DNA of 64,000 bases from WRGT01 sp942493035 (GCA_942493035.1 OW818666.1:434001-498000); one strand, 5' to 3'; shown: positions 8,272 to 16,725, counted from the stretch's first letter. Program-made: numbers and translations. Notes: generated by a model not told the origin, from the sequence alone.

Positions 8272-9075
8272 ATGAATCAGGATCAGGTAAAAGATAAACT
8301 GCTTATGCTGGAGCAGGTGAAAGTGGATTTTCTGGTGACGTTTTCCGGGAAGAGCAGCAAAAAAGTTGACGGGCTGTACTATCCCGACAAACGGGAGATT
8401 CTAATTCATAATGAAAACTTTGTAGATGATAATCAGCTGATGTATACTGCGATTCATGAGTTTGCGCATCATGTACAGTTTACAAAAACGACAGTTCCGG
8501 TAACACCTAAAGCTCATTCTAATGATTTCTGGAGTATCTTTCATACTCTGCTTTTTAAAGCGGAAGAGATGGGAATATATAATAATATTTTCGATACTAA
8601 TGATGAGTTTAAAGAACTTACGGCTATGCTGCGCGATGAGTATCTGTCACGCAACGGTCATCTGATGAAAGAGTTCGGAAGTCTGCTCATTAAAGCTAGG
8701 GAACTCTGCCAGAGATATCACGCAAGTTTTGAAGACTATGTTGACCGTGTTCTCCGGCTTCACAGAAACGAAGCTAAGACTATTATGAAGACATTTACTA
8801 TGGATATAAAACCTGAAATCGGTTATGAGAATATGAAGACCGTTGCGCGGATCAGAGATGAAGGTTTACGTCAGGGCGTCCAGGAGGCTTTTTTCTCTGA
8901 TCAGAGAAGCCCCGATATGATAAAGGCGGATCTTAATCCGAAAGCGGAGTTTAATAACAGGCTTTCTTATCTGGAGTCTGAAAAAGAGAGAGTTGAAAAA
9001 TCACTGGATAAGCTCACTGCGCATCTTGCAAAGCTTGAAAGAGATATTGATGCTCTGAAGAATAGCAGTTTTTAA
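8272..9075 (+). CDS. Putative zinc metallopeptidase (HExxH) with C-terminal coiled coil
   Basis: This is a 267-residue soluble protein. HEFAHH (near residue 63) is a zinc-binding HExxH motif, followed about twenty residues on by HSNDFW, which resembles the third-ligand H-x-x-x-F/W of SprT/WLM-like peptidases. The last 50 residues form a charged coiled coil (SYLESEKERVEKSLDKL). No signal peptide is seen, so it should be cytoplasmic. It directly follows cheB, which suggests a shared signalling role. The substrate is unknown. Family assignment beyond a gluzincin-like metallopeptidase is inference. Confidence 0.75.
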   Translation: MNQDQVKDKLLMLEQVKVDFLVTFSGKSSKKVDGLYYPDKREILIHNENFVDDNQLMYTAIHEFAHHVQFTKTTVPVTPKAHSNDFWSIFHTLLFKAEEMGIYNNIFDTNDEFKELTAMLRDEYLSRNGHLMKEFGSLLIKARELCQRYHASFEDYVDRVLRLHRNEAKTIMKTFTMDIKPEIGYENMKTVARIRDEGLRQGVQEAFFSDQRSPDMIKADLNPKAEFNNRLSYLESEKERVEKSLDKLTAHLAKLERDIDALKNSSF

Positions 9076-9077
9076 AC

Positions 9078-9100
9078 ATCTCCCGGTTAACCCGGGAGAT
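9078..9100. terminator. Bidirectional hairpin between convergent genes
   Basis: A 9-bp GC-rich stem (ATCTCCCGG / CCGGGAGAT) lies just after the stop of the metallopeptidase gene. Its loop contains the stop codon of the rubredoxin-fusion gene on the other strand, so it probably ends both transcripts. Confidence 0.6.
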
Positions 9101-9641
9101 AAGCTGTAATTAGTTTAATTCCGATTTTTGAAAGAAGTGCCTCATTTGCAATTGCTATTAATGAAAGCCCAATGATAGGGAATAGCGCATCTTTTATCCC
9201 CATTGAAAAGACAAGATATGGCATTATAGAAGTTATAATCAGCAGTATTGTACCGAGTATAATTTTTTTCTTTAACGCAGGTGTTCCGAGTTTTTTAAAT
9301 CTGTTTTTACCATCGATCATCCCTGAAAGAATTGTGACAAGAACTGTAAGCGGCAGAAGATATGTAATTAACTCAACTGAATAAAGAAATTTAATTCCCC
9401 AGCTTGCATCTGTCAGGAGTGAAAAGAATCCGAAAGTCGGGATTAGAGCTGTAATCGCCTGGGGGAGGTGCAGCATAATCGGATGAATGTCGAGATCCAT
9501 GATCAGTTTTCTTCGCGGAGAGATATTATATTTATAATCCTCGAATACTTTTTTTGAAACTCCGCATGCAGGGCAGATTTCAGGAGCACCATCTTTATCC
9601 ATTATAAAACCGCAGGCTTTGCATTTTAAATATTCTTTCAT
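9087..9641 (-). CDS. Rubredoxin-like domain fused to a four-helix membrane domain (DUF2231-like)
   Basis: This is a 184-residue protein. Residues 1-40 form a rubrerythrin-type rubredoxin knuckle with two CxxC pairs (CKACG and CPACG) for one iron (or zinc). Residues 52-180 hold four hydrophobic helices, starting with DIHPIMLHLPQA, the usual entry of DUF2231 membrane proteins. The fusion suggests a membrane-bound electron carrier, possibly coupling a cytoplasmic redox partner to a membrane process; this is inference. The gene is single and is convergent with the metallopeptidase gene. Confidence 0.82.
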   Translation of the reverse strand: MKEYLKCKACGFIMDKDGAPEICPACGVSKKVFEDYKYNISPRRKLIMDLDIHPIMLHLPQAITALIPTFGFFSLLTDASWGIKFLYSVELITYLLPLTVLVTILSGMIDGKNRFKKLGTPALKKKIILGTILLIITSIMPYLVFSMGIKDALFPIIGLSLIAIANEALLSKIGIKLITAYLPG

Positions 9642-9721
9642 AAATTACCTCATATGCTTTATCTCAATGGCAGATCTATTAATAAATATCAAATATTTTT
9701 TAATATTGTCTATAACAATAT

Positions 9722-9750
9722 TTGACAGCTTTGAAAAAGAGATTTATTAT
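9722..9750 (+). promoter_or_regulatory. Consensus sigma70-type promoter of the lipocalin gene
   Basis: TTGACA (9722-9727) and TATTAT (9745-9750) are separated by exactly 17 bases. The predicted start lies about ten bases upstream of the ATG at 9767, leaving just room for the AGAGGA ribosome site. Confidence 0.75.
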
Positions 9751-9766
9751 AAAAAAAGAGGACACC

Positions 9767-10291
9767 ATGTATATTAAACCATTTTCTGCTGTTGTACTTT
9801 TACTCCTGATTTTTTCATGTACGACTCCTCCGGAAATTAAGGATGAGCCGGTAATTAACTATAAGCTCTATCAGGGGAAATGGTATGAAATTGCACGTCT
9901 CCCCAATCCTGTTGAAAACGGTCTGAACTGCATAACTCTTACATATGAGTTTCAGGACGAAGGAGTAATGACCGTAACAAGTAAAGGTGTAAACAAAACT
10001 GATCCTGAAGATATCAAAACACTTTCCGGTAGAGCATGGATTCCGGATGAGAAAGCACCTGATAAAATTAAAATTCAGTTCATATGGCCTATTACAATCG
10101 ATTATGTTTTGCTTCATATCGATGAAGATAAGGGATATGCAATACTCGGTTCACCGTATAAACATCAGTTATGGATACTTGGAAGATCACCTGTTGTGAA
10201 TGATGAGGATTATGCAGAATTGCTGAAAATAGCTGAAAAAAACGGATTTAAAATCGAAAATCTTGTAAAAGTTGATCAATCGTGCAATTAA
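9767..10291 (+). CDS. blc: Bacterial lipocalin (Blc-like lipoprotein)
   Basis: This is a 174-residue protein. A lipoprotein signal (LLLLIFSCT) precedes the lipocalin hallmark GKWYEIARLPNPVENG (the G-x-W motif, residues about 38-53). Later strands end in WILGRSP, which matches the family's second conserved block. Bacterial lipocalins bind fatty acids or lysophospholipids at the outer membrane and are often induced by envelope stress. The start at 9767 is fixed by GAGGA seven bases upstream and by the promoter at 9722-9750. Its TAA stop overlaps the stop of the convergent sensor gene in the shared bases TTAA. Confidence 0.9.
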   Translation: MYIKPFSAVVLLLLIFSCTTPPEIKDEPVINYKLYQGKWYEIARLPNPVENGLNCITLTYEFQDEGVMTVTSKGVNKTDPEDIKTLSGRAWIPDEKAPDKIKIQFIWPITIDYVLLHIDEDKGYAILGSPYKHQLWILGRSPVVNDEDYAELLKIAEKNGFKIENLVKVDQSCN

Positions 10292-11472
10292 ACTTTTTTA
10301 TCTCCGGTGATATAATCGGGGTAGAGTTTTTTTGCACATTCCGGACATAAACTGTGAGTAAATTCCGCATTAGAATGATCAGTTACATAGGTCTCTATCT
10401 GCTGCCAGTAACCGGAGTCATTTCGTATCTTTTTGCAGTTTGAACAGATCGGCAGCAGCTGATTTAGCTGCCTTACCTGATCCAGTGCCAGGTTCAGGTT
10501 CTCATTGCTCTTTGCAAGTTCCTCTTTTTTGAAATTTATGTCACGGATATTTATTAAAAGAGTTATGCTGAAGAAAACTCCTGCAGCTAATATTGCAAAG
10601 GTAATTGCCGCAAATTTGTATTTTAAAGAGTTTGATATTTCTTTTATTTCATCCGCATGTGTAATAATGAAAATTGACCAGTAGTTATTGAGAATATTAA
10701 GCGGCATATAAAAACCATATGTTTCAGTCTGCAGACCCTTCTGATCTATATTAAAATGCACAGTGCCGCTTTTTCCTGATGACATCTCTTCAAATATTCC
10801 TCTGATTTTCAGAGTTTCTATCTGCAGTGCATTTGAATTCTCTCCAATTAATTCGGCATCTTTGTGGAATAAAATAGTTCCGTCCCTGCTCAGGAGTATT
10901 GCATTCCCCGGAGTATCTCTGCAGATATCCCGTATATATCTTTCAGCAATACGTTCGAATTTGAAGAGTATTGAAACTCTGCCATTAACTCTGTCACCTG
11001 AATACACCGGAACGCTCATTGATATAGCATTGAAGCCCTGAGCTGTTTGAAATACATCACTTAAAATTACATCGGGGGATAACAGCATTCCGAAGTTATG
11101 TTTCTGCTGTGACACATCTGCTCCCATAGCTTTTTTGTTATATGGAATTGTCTGGAGAATAGTTCCGGATTTATCGATGAGAGTGACTCCGCTTATATCT
11201 TCATTGTGGGTTTTATAATATATCTCCATGATGGATACGGAGTCCGCTGAGAATCTTTTTATCTCTCTGCTGCCAGCCAGAAATTGAATTCCATGCCTGT
11301 AATGATTGAAAAAATCGATTATACTCTTTTCTGCCTTCAGTGCGTGTGTTTTCTGAATGTTGAGTATAAATTCTATTTCGCGTTCGCTGCTCACATGATA
11401 TAATATCCCCAGTAGAGTAAAAGAGATAAATATAGTAGTGAGAGCAATTGTTAATGAAACATTTATTTTCAT
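10288..11472 (-). CDS. Membrane sensor with extracytoplasmic Cache-type domain and C-terminal CSNCKK/CPEC motif
   Basis: This is a 394-residue protein. A transmembrane helix (residues about 7-25) is followed by an extracytoplasmic region of about 250 residues with double-Cache features (TLIDKSGTILQTIP, AISMSVPVYSGDRVNG, ILLSRDGTILFHKDAELIG). A second helix lies near 283-308, then a short coiled coil, then ICSNCKKIRNDSGYWQQIE and SLCPECAKKLYPD. That last region, with four cysteines, occurs at the ends of PAS and Cache sensors in spirochaetes and deltaproteobacteria. No kinase, GGDEF or HAMP domain is present, so output may be through a protein partner or a bound metal. Confidence 0.78.
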   Translation of the reverse strand: MKINVSLTIALTTIFISFTLLGILYHVSSEREIEFILNIQKTHALKAEKSIIDFFNHYRHGIQFLAGSREIKRFSADSVSIMEIYYKTHNEDISGVTLIDKSGTILQTIPYNKKAMGADVSQQKHNFGMLLSPDVILSDVFQTAQGFNAISMSVPVYSGDRVNGRVSILFKFERIAERYIRDICRDTPGNAILLSRDGTILFHKDAELIGENSNALQIETLKIRGIFEEMSSGKSGTVHFNIDQKGLQTETYGFYMPLNILNNYWSIFIITHADEIKEISNSLKYKFAAITFAILAAGVFFSITLLINIRDINFKKEELAKSNENLNLALDQVRQLNQLLPICSNCKKIRNDSGYWQQIETYVTDHSNAEFTHSLCPECAKKLYPDYITGDKKV

Positions 11473-11529
11473 TGTGGTCCGTTATGTATTTTTGAATTAT
11501 TTTGAGAAATAATTGATTTAAAACTAAGA

Positions 11530-11584
11530 TAATTGTTCATAAACTGGCGGAGAGCAATTCCACCACGGATTTATGAATAGTCAC
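11530..11584 (+). repeat. Short stem-loop repeat, family B copy
   Basis: The left arm TTCATAAACTGGCGG and the right arm CCACGGATTTATGAATAG fold into one stem-loop. It lies upstream of the Cache sensor gene, between it and the surface lipoprotein gene. Confidence 0.6.
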
Positions 11585-11689
11585 TATTAATTATAAACTT
11601 CATTGTATAAAACTACTAACAGTAAAACAAAAAAACAAGTGGAGTTAACAATTATTTTATGTAATTTGTGTATGAGGTAATGGTATATT

Positions 11690-11729
11690 TTTTCTGTAGT
11701 CTTTATTATATAATAAAGACTACAGAAAA
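11690..11729. other. Perfect 40-bp palindrome
   Basis: TTTTCTGTAGTCTTTATTAT (11690-11709) is followed without a spacer by its exact reverse complement (11710-11729). It lies 35 bases past the stop of the minus-strand lipoprotein gene. It could be a transcript-end cruciform or a protein binding site; there is no clear T-run on either side. Confidence 0.6.
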
Positions 11730-11763
11730 GTTTATAGGGATTAAATGCGGCATAGAAAAAAAA

Positions 11764-12912
11764 TTAAAACTCTCTGACTGGCCGAATGTAGCAGAAATTA
11801 GATTTGAATTGTTCCGTGTGTACGTTATTTGCAAAGTCAAAAGCCTCAGCATTATCTGGTGAAAGACTTCCTTGGCATGATGTCCAATAGAGCGTGTCGA
11901 TAAGACTTATTGGGTATAAATTTTTACGCATTAAGTATAATTCATCACGTGAAGGGAGAAACCAGTCGTCCAAAAGATATGACAGGTAATCATCACATGA
12001 CTTGGCGGCATATACCGCAACACCATAAGAAGCGACTATAGAAGCTGAATTTGTTCTACCTTTACCAATTCCGGTTTCAGTATTGCTGAGATAAGCCAGA
12101 GTTGGGGTCCATTCCTGCATTGTAATATCTGTTTCTGCTGCAACAAAACCTCTGCCGAATCCATCATTATAAAAGACGTAACCCCCAACCTCTGGCGACA
12201 CTACTCTGAACCTTTTCCCTGAATTAAAACTTGTATTTGCACCATATGCCGTTCCGGAAGCATTTGTGGCATAAGCCCGGACATAATATGTAGTATCGGG
12301 ATTAAGACCCCAAATTGAACATTGTGTATAAGTACCTGTTCCTATAAAATACATATCCGATACATGAGAATTCAAAATTGTCGGATCAGGATTAGTGCTC
12401 CAGCAGACCCCACGATCTGTCACTGGCGAACTGCCTTGTGAAGTGACTTCTCCGCCGGCTAATGCTGAAACTCCTGCGATCGATGGTGCAAAGTCCGGAT
12501 TCCCGGCTATTGAAGTAGTATATACAGTTGCAAGGCTGGTCATAGCCGCGGGATTCGGCATTCCGGTTACGGCTCTCCTGATTAATTCTAATCCCTCTGC
12601 ATTTTTCACTATTACCCATAGATGGTAGATAAATCCATTTGTGAGTCCGATTATGGTATAACTGGTTGTTGTAATGTCTCCACCGGACCGAATTGCAGTT
12701 GAATAATCATCTATAGTGTTATACCATACTTCGTAAACTGCAGCATTTTCAACAAAACTCCAGTTTAAGTGTAGCGTAGTGTCTCCAGGTGATACATTTA
12801 CAGTAAAAGGTGTGGCATCCTCTGGCCATCTGTCCTCTTCAACTTTTGAAACGACATCGCATGACAGAAGCAGCGTTAAAAGAACCGGTATTATAAGTGT
12901 AATTTTTTTCAT
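11764..12912 (-). CDS. Surface lipoprotein with fibronectin-III-like repeats and DUF1566-type C-terminal domain
   Basis: This is a 382-residue lipoprotein (signal ending LLTLLLSCD). Residues 35-115 form a fibronectin type III-like module (LHLNWSFVENAAVYEVWYN). Residues 130-230 form a second beta module with the GVCWSTNP and TTYYVRAYATNASGTAYG signatures common in surface proteins of Bacteroidota and spirochaetes. Residues 240-382 match the DUF1566/Lcl fold (GGYVFYNDG, WFLPSRDELYLM, YWTSC, IRPVREF). These proteins are thought to act in adhesion or carbohydrate contact. The gene follows the beta-barrel gene by two bases, so the pair is one operon. Confidence 0.82.
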   Translation of the reverse strand: MKKITLIIPVLLTLLLSCDVVSKVEEDRWPEDATPFTVNVSPGDTTLHLNWSFVENAAVYEVWYNTIDDYSTAIRSGGDITTTSYTIIGLTNGFIYHLWVIVKNAEGLELIRRAVTGMPNPAAMTSLATVYTTSIAGNPDFAPSIAGVSALAGGEVTSQGSSPVTDRGVCWSTNPDPTILNSHVSDMYFIGTGTYTQCSIWGLNPDTTYYVRAYATNASGTAYGANTSFNSGKRFRVVSPEVGGYVFYNDGFGRGFVAAETDITMQEWTPTLAYLSNTETGIGKGRTNSASIVASYGVAVYAAKSCDDYLSYLLDDWFLPSRDELYLMRKNLYPISLIDTLYWTSCQGSLSPDNAEAFDFANNVHTEQFKSNFCYIRPVREF

Positions 12913-12914
12913 AG

Positions 12915-14111
12915 TTAAAATCTTATCCCTGTATTAATTCCGCATGTTGCGAACTGCAGTGTCATATCGTTTTCGATGAGTACAGTGTAACCTGCCTTTA
13001 TTCCTAACACCAATGACCCGGATATCAGATAGTCAAGTGATAGATCTCCGCTTATCATCGGGTCAACTCCCTTTGATGTTTTCTCTGTATCTTCAAGTGT
13101 TACAAGGTCTCTTGTTGTATATTCTGTATTTATATACGCACCTCCTAAAGCGAGGGTAGGGGTGATCGATAAATTGCTGAATAATTTAAATGGATAACCG
13201 GTTGTTACCGCGAAGGGAGTTATCTTAAAACTATGTGTGTTCATCCCCTCTGTGTCAATTTCATCTTTTCCCTGGATATTGAAAAATCCAACCTGAAGAC
13301 CGGATGAAAATCCGCTGATAAAAAAATCATCTCTTGTCAGGGAGAACATTCCTCCACCACCCGGTTTTGTAATTTCACCAAATTTATCTATTGGTATAAA
13401 TCCCAGTGGAGATATTTCAATACGAGTCTTCCCTCCGCGGGATCTGCGTATTCCTTTGTCCGGTAATTTCATAGGGGCCGAATAGGAATATACATCTTCG
13501 ACTCCTCCCAAACCTCTAAAAGTCCCGGAAAGGGGAAATCTGAAACCTGCAGCAAATTGAAAACCTGCCGGAGATTCAATTGTATCATCATTATAAAATG
13601 CTTTATGATAACCGGATTTTACAAAAATGGAGGTATTATTAGTTGTGATATAATTCAGTCCAATCATAAAATCGGTGTAAGCTCCTGAAGCTGAATCTGT
13701 TACTGTTTTAGAAGTGTCTAAGGGGAGCTCATATGACGGGCTCTCTCTTTTAAAATACGAGTAACCTGCTCCGGCAGTTCCTGTAATATAAAGAGGTATC
13801 TGGAAAATCTGATATCTATATTCAACTCCGAAAGTCACAGGAAGATACGACCTGACCGTTTCTGTGCCATCAGAATGATTTTTTTTATCCGAAGCATAAG
13901 TTGTATTGATGTAAAAGAGTATTCTTTCTTCATCAAAATATCGCGGCATGTCCCACAGCAGTGAGAGTCCGCCTCCGTTTACACTCTTTTCTTTTCCAAG
14001 GTCTATCCAGATTGCGTCAATATCTGTAATCAGAACAGCATGAAGCGGCTGTAAAAGTAAGAGGGTAACAAATAGTATGAATAAAGGTTGTAAGATATAA
14101 GATTTTTTCAT
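12915..14111 (-). CDS. Outer-membrane beta-barrel protein, family unknown
   Basis: This is a 398-residue protein with a signal peptide (cut near LHA-VLITD). The rest alternates polar and aromatic residues in amphipathic strands rich in Gly, Tyr and Phe (VTFGVEYRYQIF, AAGFRFPLSG, LVLGIKAGYTVL) and ends in a terminal Phe (GINTGIRF), the usual outer-membrane insertion signal. I cannot assign a transport function. It is the first gene of a two-gene unit with the surface lipoprotein and may present or anchor it. Confidence 0.75.
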   Translation of the reverse strand: MKKSYILQPLFILFVTLLLLQPLHAVLITDIDAIWIDLGKEKSVNGGGLSLLWDMPRYFDEERILFYINTTYASDKKNHSDGTETVRSYLPVTFGVEYRYQIFQIPLYITGTAGAGYSYFKRESPSYELPLDTSKTVTDSASGAYTDFMIGLNYITTNNTSIFVKSGYHKAFYNDDTIESPAGFQFAAGFRFPLSGTFRGLGGVEDVYSYSAPMKLPDKGIRRSRGGKTRIEISPLGFIPIDKFGEITKPGGGGMFSLTRDDFFISGFSSGLQVGFFNIQGKDEIDTEGMNTHSFKITPFAVTTGYPFKLFSNLSITPTLALGGAYINTEYTTRDLVTLEDTEKTSKGVDPMISGDLSLDYLISGSLVLGIKAGYTVLIENDMTLQFATCGINTGIRF

Positions 14112-14208
14112 AATTCCGGCTTGTCTCTATTATTAAATTTTTTATAATACAATTAACGACAGCATTTTATAGCAATGATATGATTCTTTTAATAAATATA
14201 AGTATTTA

Positions 14209-14327
14209 CAGTAATTATTCCTAAATATAATTTTAATTGTAAAAAACAAAAATTATATATCCCCGCCGCCTTTGACGGCGGGGATAATGGAACTTTTTTT
14301 ACTTTAGAAAAGTTAAGTAGAAAATAT
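14209..14327 (+). mobile_element. MITE-like palindromic element, copy 2, with exact 9-bp target duplication
   Basis: The left end CAGTAATTATTCCTAAATAT and the GC core CCCCGCCGCC-TTTGAC-GGCGGGG are conserved; the right end is worn. The exact direct repeat AAGTATTTA flanks it at 14200-14208 and 14328-14336. Confidence 0.75.
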
Positions 14328-14330
14328 AAG

Positions 14331-14776
14331 TATTTATATATATTACTAAATAGTTTTTGAAATAGTCAATAATTAAATTGCAAATTTTTAAGTGCTCAAA
14401 ACTGACACTAAATCGCCTAAAAGTTGTCCATGGCGCGACTTATAACATTTTACGAATGAATTAGTACAATTAGCAGTTCGACTCCGTTCATTTCGACAAG
14501 CTCAATACAAGCAGGGTGCTTAATTTAACGCTGGCTGAGCGGAGTCGAAGCCTGAAGTCAGTACTATTTCAATCGTTAACCGTTATAGTTATGACTTACC
14601 TGTATTTAAAATTCTGAATAGAATCAATACTTGACATTAAATTCACTGGATTTTAGAAATTTGATATGGTGATGCAGTTTTTAAAAGAAGTGTAAGGTGT
14701 AATTTTAACGATTGCCTCACTTTAAAATTGTTTTTGCGAAATGATGAAATTATAATTCACGGGATTTAAAACAATA
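14331..14776. other. Non-coding gap with one inverted repeat
   Basis: An inverted repeat at about 14478-14552 has arms GTTCGACTCCG and CGGAGTCGAA and contains TTTCGACAAGCTCA, a motif shared with 22668-22682. No supportable gene is present. The last 70 bases are the AT-rich leader of the pseudouridine synthase gene. Confidence 0.5.
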
Positions 14777-15655
14777 ATGAATAAACATATAGTACCGGAA
14801 GGTGTTGAATCTATGAGATTCAGCGATTACGCGATTAAAACTTTTACAATCATTCCGTCACGTAACGGTATTAAGAAAGCTATAAAGCGGGGGGATTTTC
14901 TTATTGATGGTGTTAAGGCTGAAACGGGGACATGGGTAAAACCGGGTCAGCTCATCACTTTGAATGACAGTGATATTGATATTCCGGTTTATCAGATGGT
15001 TCTTCCCGTTGTATATGAAGATGATTTTATTGCAGTTGTTAATAAACCTGCGGGAATTTCTGTAAGCGGCAACCGGTTTAAAACTGTCGAAAATGCTCTC
15101 CCTTTTAATCTGATAAATTCATCTGCTGATGACGCGCTAAAACGTCCACGTCCTGTACACCGGCTCGATTCTCCGACAAGCGGGCTTCTGCTTGCTGCAA
15201 AGACAAAACAGGCGCAGATAAATCTGGGACACCAGTTTGAATCGAGAAATATAAAAAAGAGATACAGAGCTGTTGTGAAAGGTGAGATCGGAAGTCCCGG
15301 AAGAATAGCTTCGGATATAGACGGGCGGAGTTCAGAGACAGAATATATGCCGGTTAGAAGTTTACGTTCGATAAAGAATGAGCATGTCACTCTGGTTGAC
15401 CTTTATCCGGGAACAGGGCGGACTCATCAGCTCCGGAAACATATGGCCGGGATCGGGCATCCGATTATCGGTGATAAACTTTATGGAGAGAGTGGGGATC
15501 TGTTCAGGGGGAAGGGGCTTTTTCTTGCTGCTGTAGAACTTTCATTTACGCATCCGATTAATGGGATTCTGATGAATATCAGAATTGATGATCCGGAAAA
15601 GTTTTCTACATTCATGGAACGTGAAGAGAGACGCTGGAGAAGACTTTATGAGTGA
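14777..15655 (+). CDS. RluA-family RNA pseudouridine synthase
   Basis: This is a 292-residue enzyme that isomerises uridine to pseudouridine in rRNA or tRNA. Residues 15-60 resemble an S4 RNA-binding domain (IIPSRNGIKKAIKRGDFLIDG). The catalytic domain follows, with PVHRLDSPTSGLLLAAKT (near 125-142); the Asp in HRLD is the nucleophile. The closing motif GRTHQLRKHMAGIGHPIIGD matches RluA/RluC/RluD proteins. The exact target base is not predictable. The gene lies alone between two MITE copies. Confidence 0.88.
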   Translation: MNKHIVPEGVESMRFSDYAIKTFTIIPSRNGIKKAIKRGDFLIDGVKAETGTWVKPGQLITLNDSDIDIPVYQMVLPVVYEDDFIAVVNKPAGISVSGNRFKTVENALPFNLINSSADDALKRPRPVHRLDSPTSGLLLAAKTKQAQINLGHQFESRNIKKRYRAVVKGEIGSPGRIASDIDGRSSETEYMPVRSLRSIKNEHVTLVDLYPGTGRTHQLRKHMAGIGHPIIGDKLYGESGDLFRGKGLFLAAVELSFTHPINGILMNIRIDDPEKFSTFMEREERRWRRLYE

Positions 15656-15689
15656 ATTTTTGTATGTATATCTTTTTTAAAAAATGAAT

Positions 15690-15810
15690 CAGTAATTATT
15701 TCTGAATATAATATTTAATGAAAAAAACAAAAACTATATATCCCCGCCGCCTTCTGCGGCGGGGATAATAGAGCTTTTTTTAATTTAGAAAAGTTAAAGA
15801 ATAAATACTG
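15690..15810 (+). mobile_element. MITE-like palindromic element, copy 3, with exact 9-bp target duplication
   Basis: The 121-bp element begins CAGTAATTATTTCTGAATAT and ends AAAGAATAAATACTG, with the core CCCCGCCGCC-TTCT-GCGGCGGGG. The exact direct repeat AAAATGAAT is present at 15681-15689 and 15811-15819. This is the best-preserved copy. Confidence 0.8.
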
Positions 15811-15905
15811 AAAATGAATAAATATTCTGGACAAATAATTCGATTTGATTATCATAGATAGCAGTTTATATCTAATTACTTAATATAACGGACTGGAGGT
15901 TTTCA

Positions 15906-16010
15906 ATGTCAAAGGGTAAAGACACAAAAAAAGAAGAGAAGAAAAAACCTGAAAAAACAATTAAAGAGAAACGTTTAGAGAAAAAAGAAAAAAAAGCTAA
16001 AAAAGAATAG
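15906..16010 (+). CDS. 34-residue lysine-rich small protein
   Basis: ATG at 15906 is preceded at a good distance by GGAGG (15895-15899), and the frame ends in TAG at 16008-16010. The product begins MSKGKDTKKEEKKKPEKT and is about half lysine with many glutamates. Short conserved proteins starting M-x-K-G-K-D-T-K-K-E are known in many bacteria without an assigned function. The high charge suggests RNA or ribosome contact; that is inference. The strong ribosome site and the hairpin downstream support a real gene. Confidence 0.75.
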   Translation: MSKGKDTKKEEKKKPEKTIKEKRLEKKEKKAKKE

Positions 16011-16038
16011 TTTTCACTCTCAAAGCATTATAGTTGAT

Positions 16039-16096
16039 CCCGGCGATATATTTTCACTCCGTATTATAGTATCAGCAGCGGAGTGAAAAAGCCGGG
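16039..16096 (+). terminator. Hairpin after the small lysine-rich gene
   Basis: Nested arms CCCGGC/GCCGGG and TTTTCACTCCG/CGGAGTGAAAA enclose a 17-base loop. There is no strong T-run, so it is a probable but not certain terminator. Confidence 0.45.
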
Positions 16097-16252
16097 TTTG
16101 CCAGCCACTTTTAAGCCCCATCAGAATAAAAATCATTTATAATAAAATTACAATACTTGTAGGTTATTTCTGCAGATGTGGTATATTATAGTCAGTAATA
16201 ATTTTTAAGGCTCCGGATGAAAAATCCGGGGCTGATTGCTGAGGAGGATTAT

Positions 16253-16678
16253 ATGGAATTTACAGCAGCGTTTCAGGCATTAAGTATCAGGTCGGTCATC
16301 ACCGCGACTGTTGTGTCTTATTTTTTTATGGCGTTATGGTACTCTCCATTTATGTTCGGTGAGAGATGGACCAGAGACAGCCATCTGACCGGCAGATTGC
16401 TTCGTAAAAGAAATACTGCAGGTGTTTATATTGCTACAATTTTAATGAATTTCGCATCAGCATTTCTTCTTGGTATGTTTCTTACGGCAGAGCCGACGCT
16501 GAAGCATGGATTGATTGCCGGTTTCGGCACAGGTTTTTTCTGGGTAAGTATGTTTATCTCTATAATCTATACATTTGAGAGAAGACCTCTCTCTCTTTAT
16601 TTTATTGACTGCGGATATGCAACAATCGCTTTTACAATTATGGGCGGAGTTCTTGGCGGCTGGAATTCTCTGTTTTAA
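16253..16678 (+). CDS. Small membrane protein, DUF1761-like
   Basis: This is a 141-residue protein with four predicted transmembrane helices (around residues 12-32, 52-75, 80-100 and 115-138). It carries the FMALWYSPFMFGERW segment typical of DUF1761 inner-membrane proteins of unknown function. ATG at 16253 has GAGGAGG six bases upstream, which fixes the start; a frame extension back to 16217 is not needed. A strong hairpin follows at 16691-16725. Confidence 0.8.
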   Translation: MEFTAAFQALSIRSVITATVVSYFFMALWYSPFMFGERWTRDSHLTGRLLRKRNTAGVYIATILMNFASAFLLGMFLTAEPTLKHGLIAGFGTGFFWVSMFISIIYTFERRPLSLYFIDCGYATIAFTIMGGVLGGWNSLF

Positions 16679-16690
16679 AATTTTTCTGTT

Positions 16691-16725
16691 AGATATTGCG
16701 GTCACCTTGTGTTACCGCAATATCT
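16691..16725 (+). terminator. Strong hairpin after the DUF1761-like gene
   Basis: A perfect 12-bp stem (AGATATTGCGGT / ACCGCAATATCT) with an 11-base loop lies 13 bases after the stop codon. Confidence 0.6.

Noticed and set aside
7692..9075. A full chemotaxis operon
   Set aside because: Only a CheB catalytic domain is present; no CheA, CheW, CheR or receptor gene lies nearby.
11668..11862. 64-codon open frame on the plus strand
   Set aside because: It crosses the 40-base palindrome and continues opposite the end of the surface lipoprotein gene.
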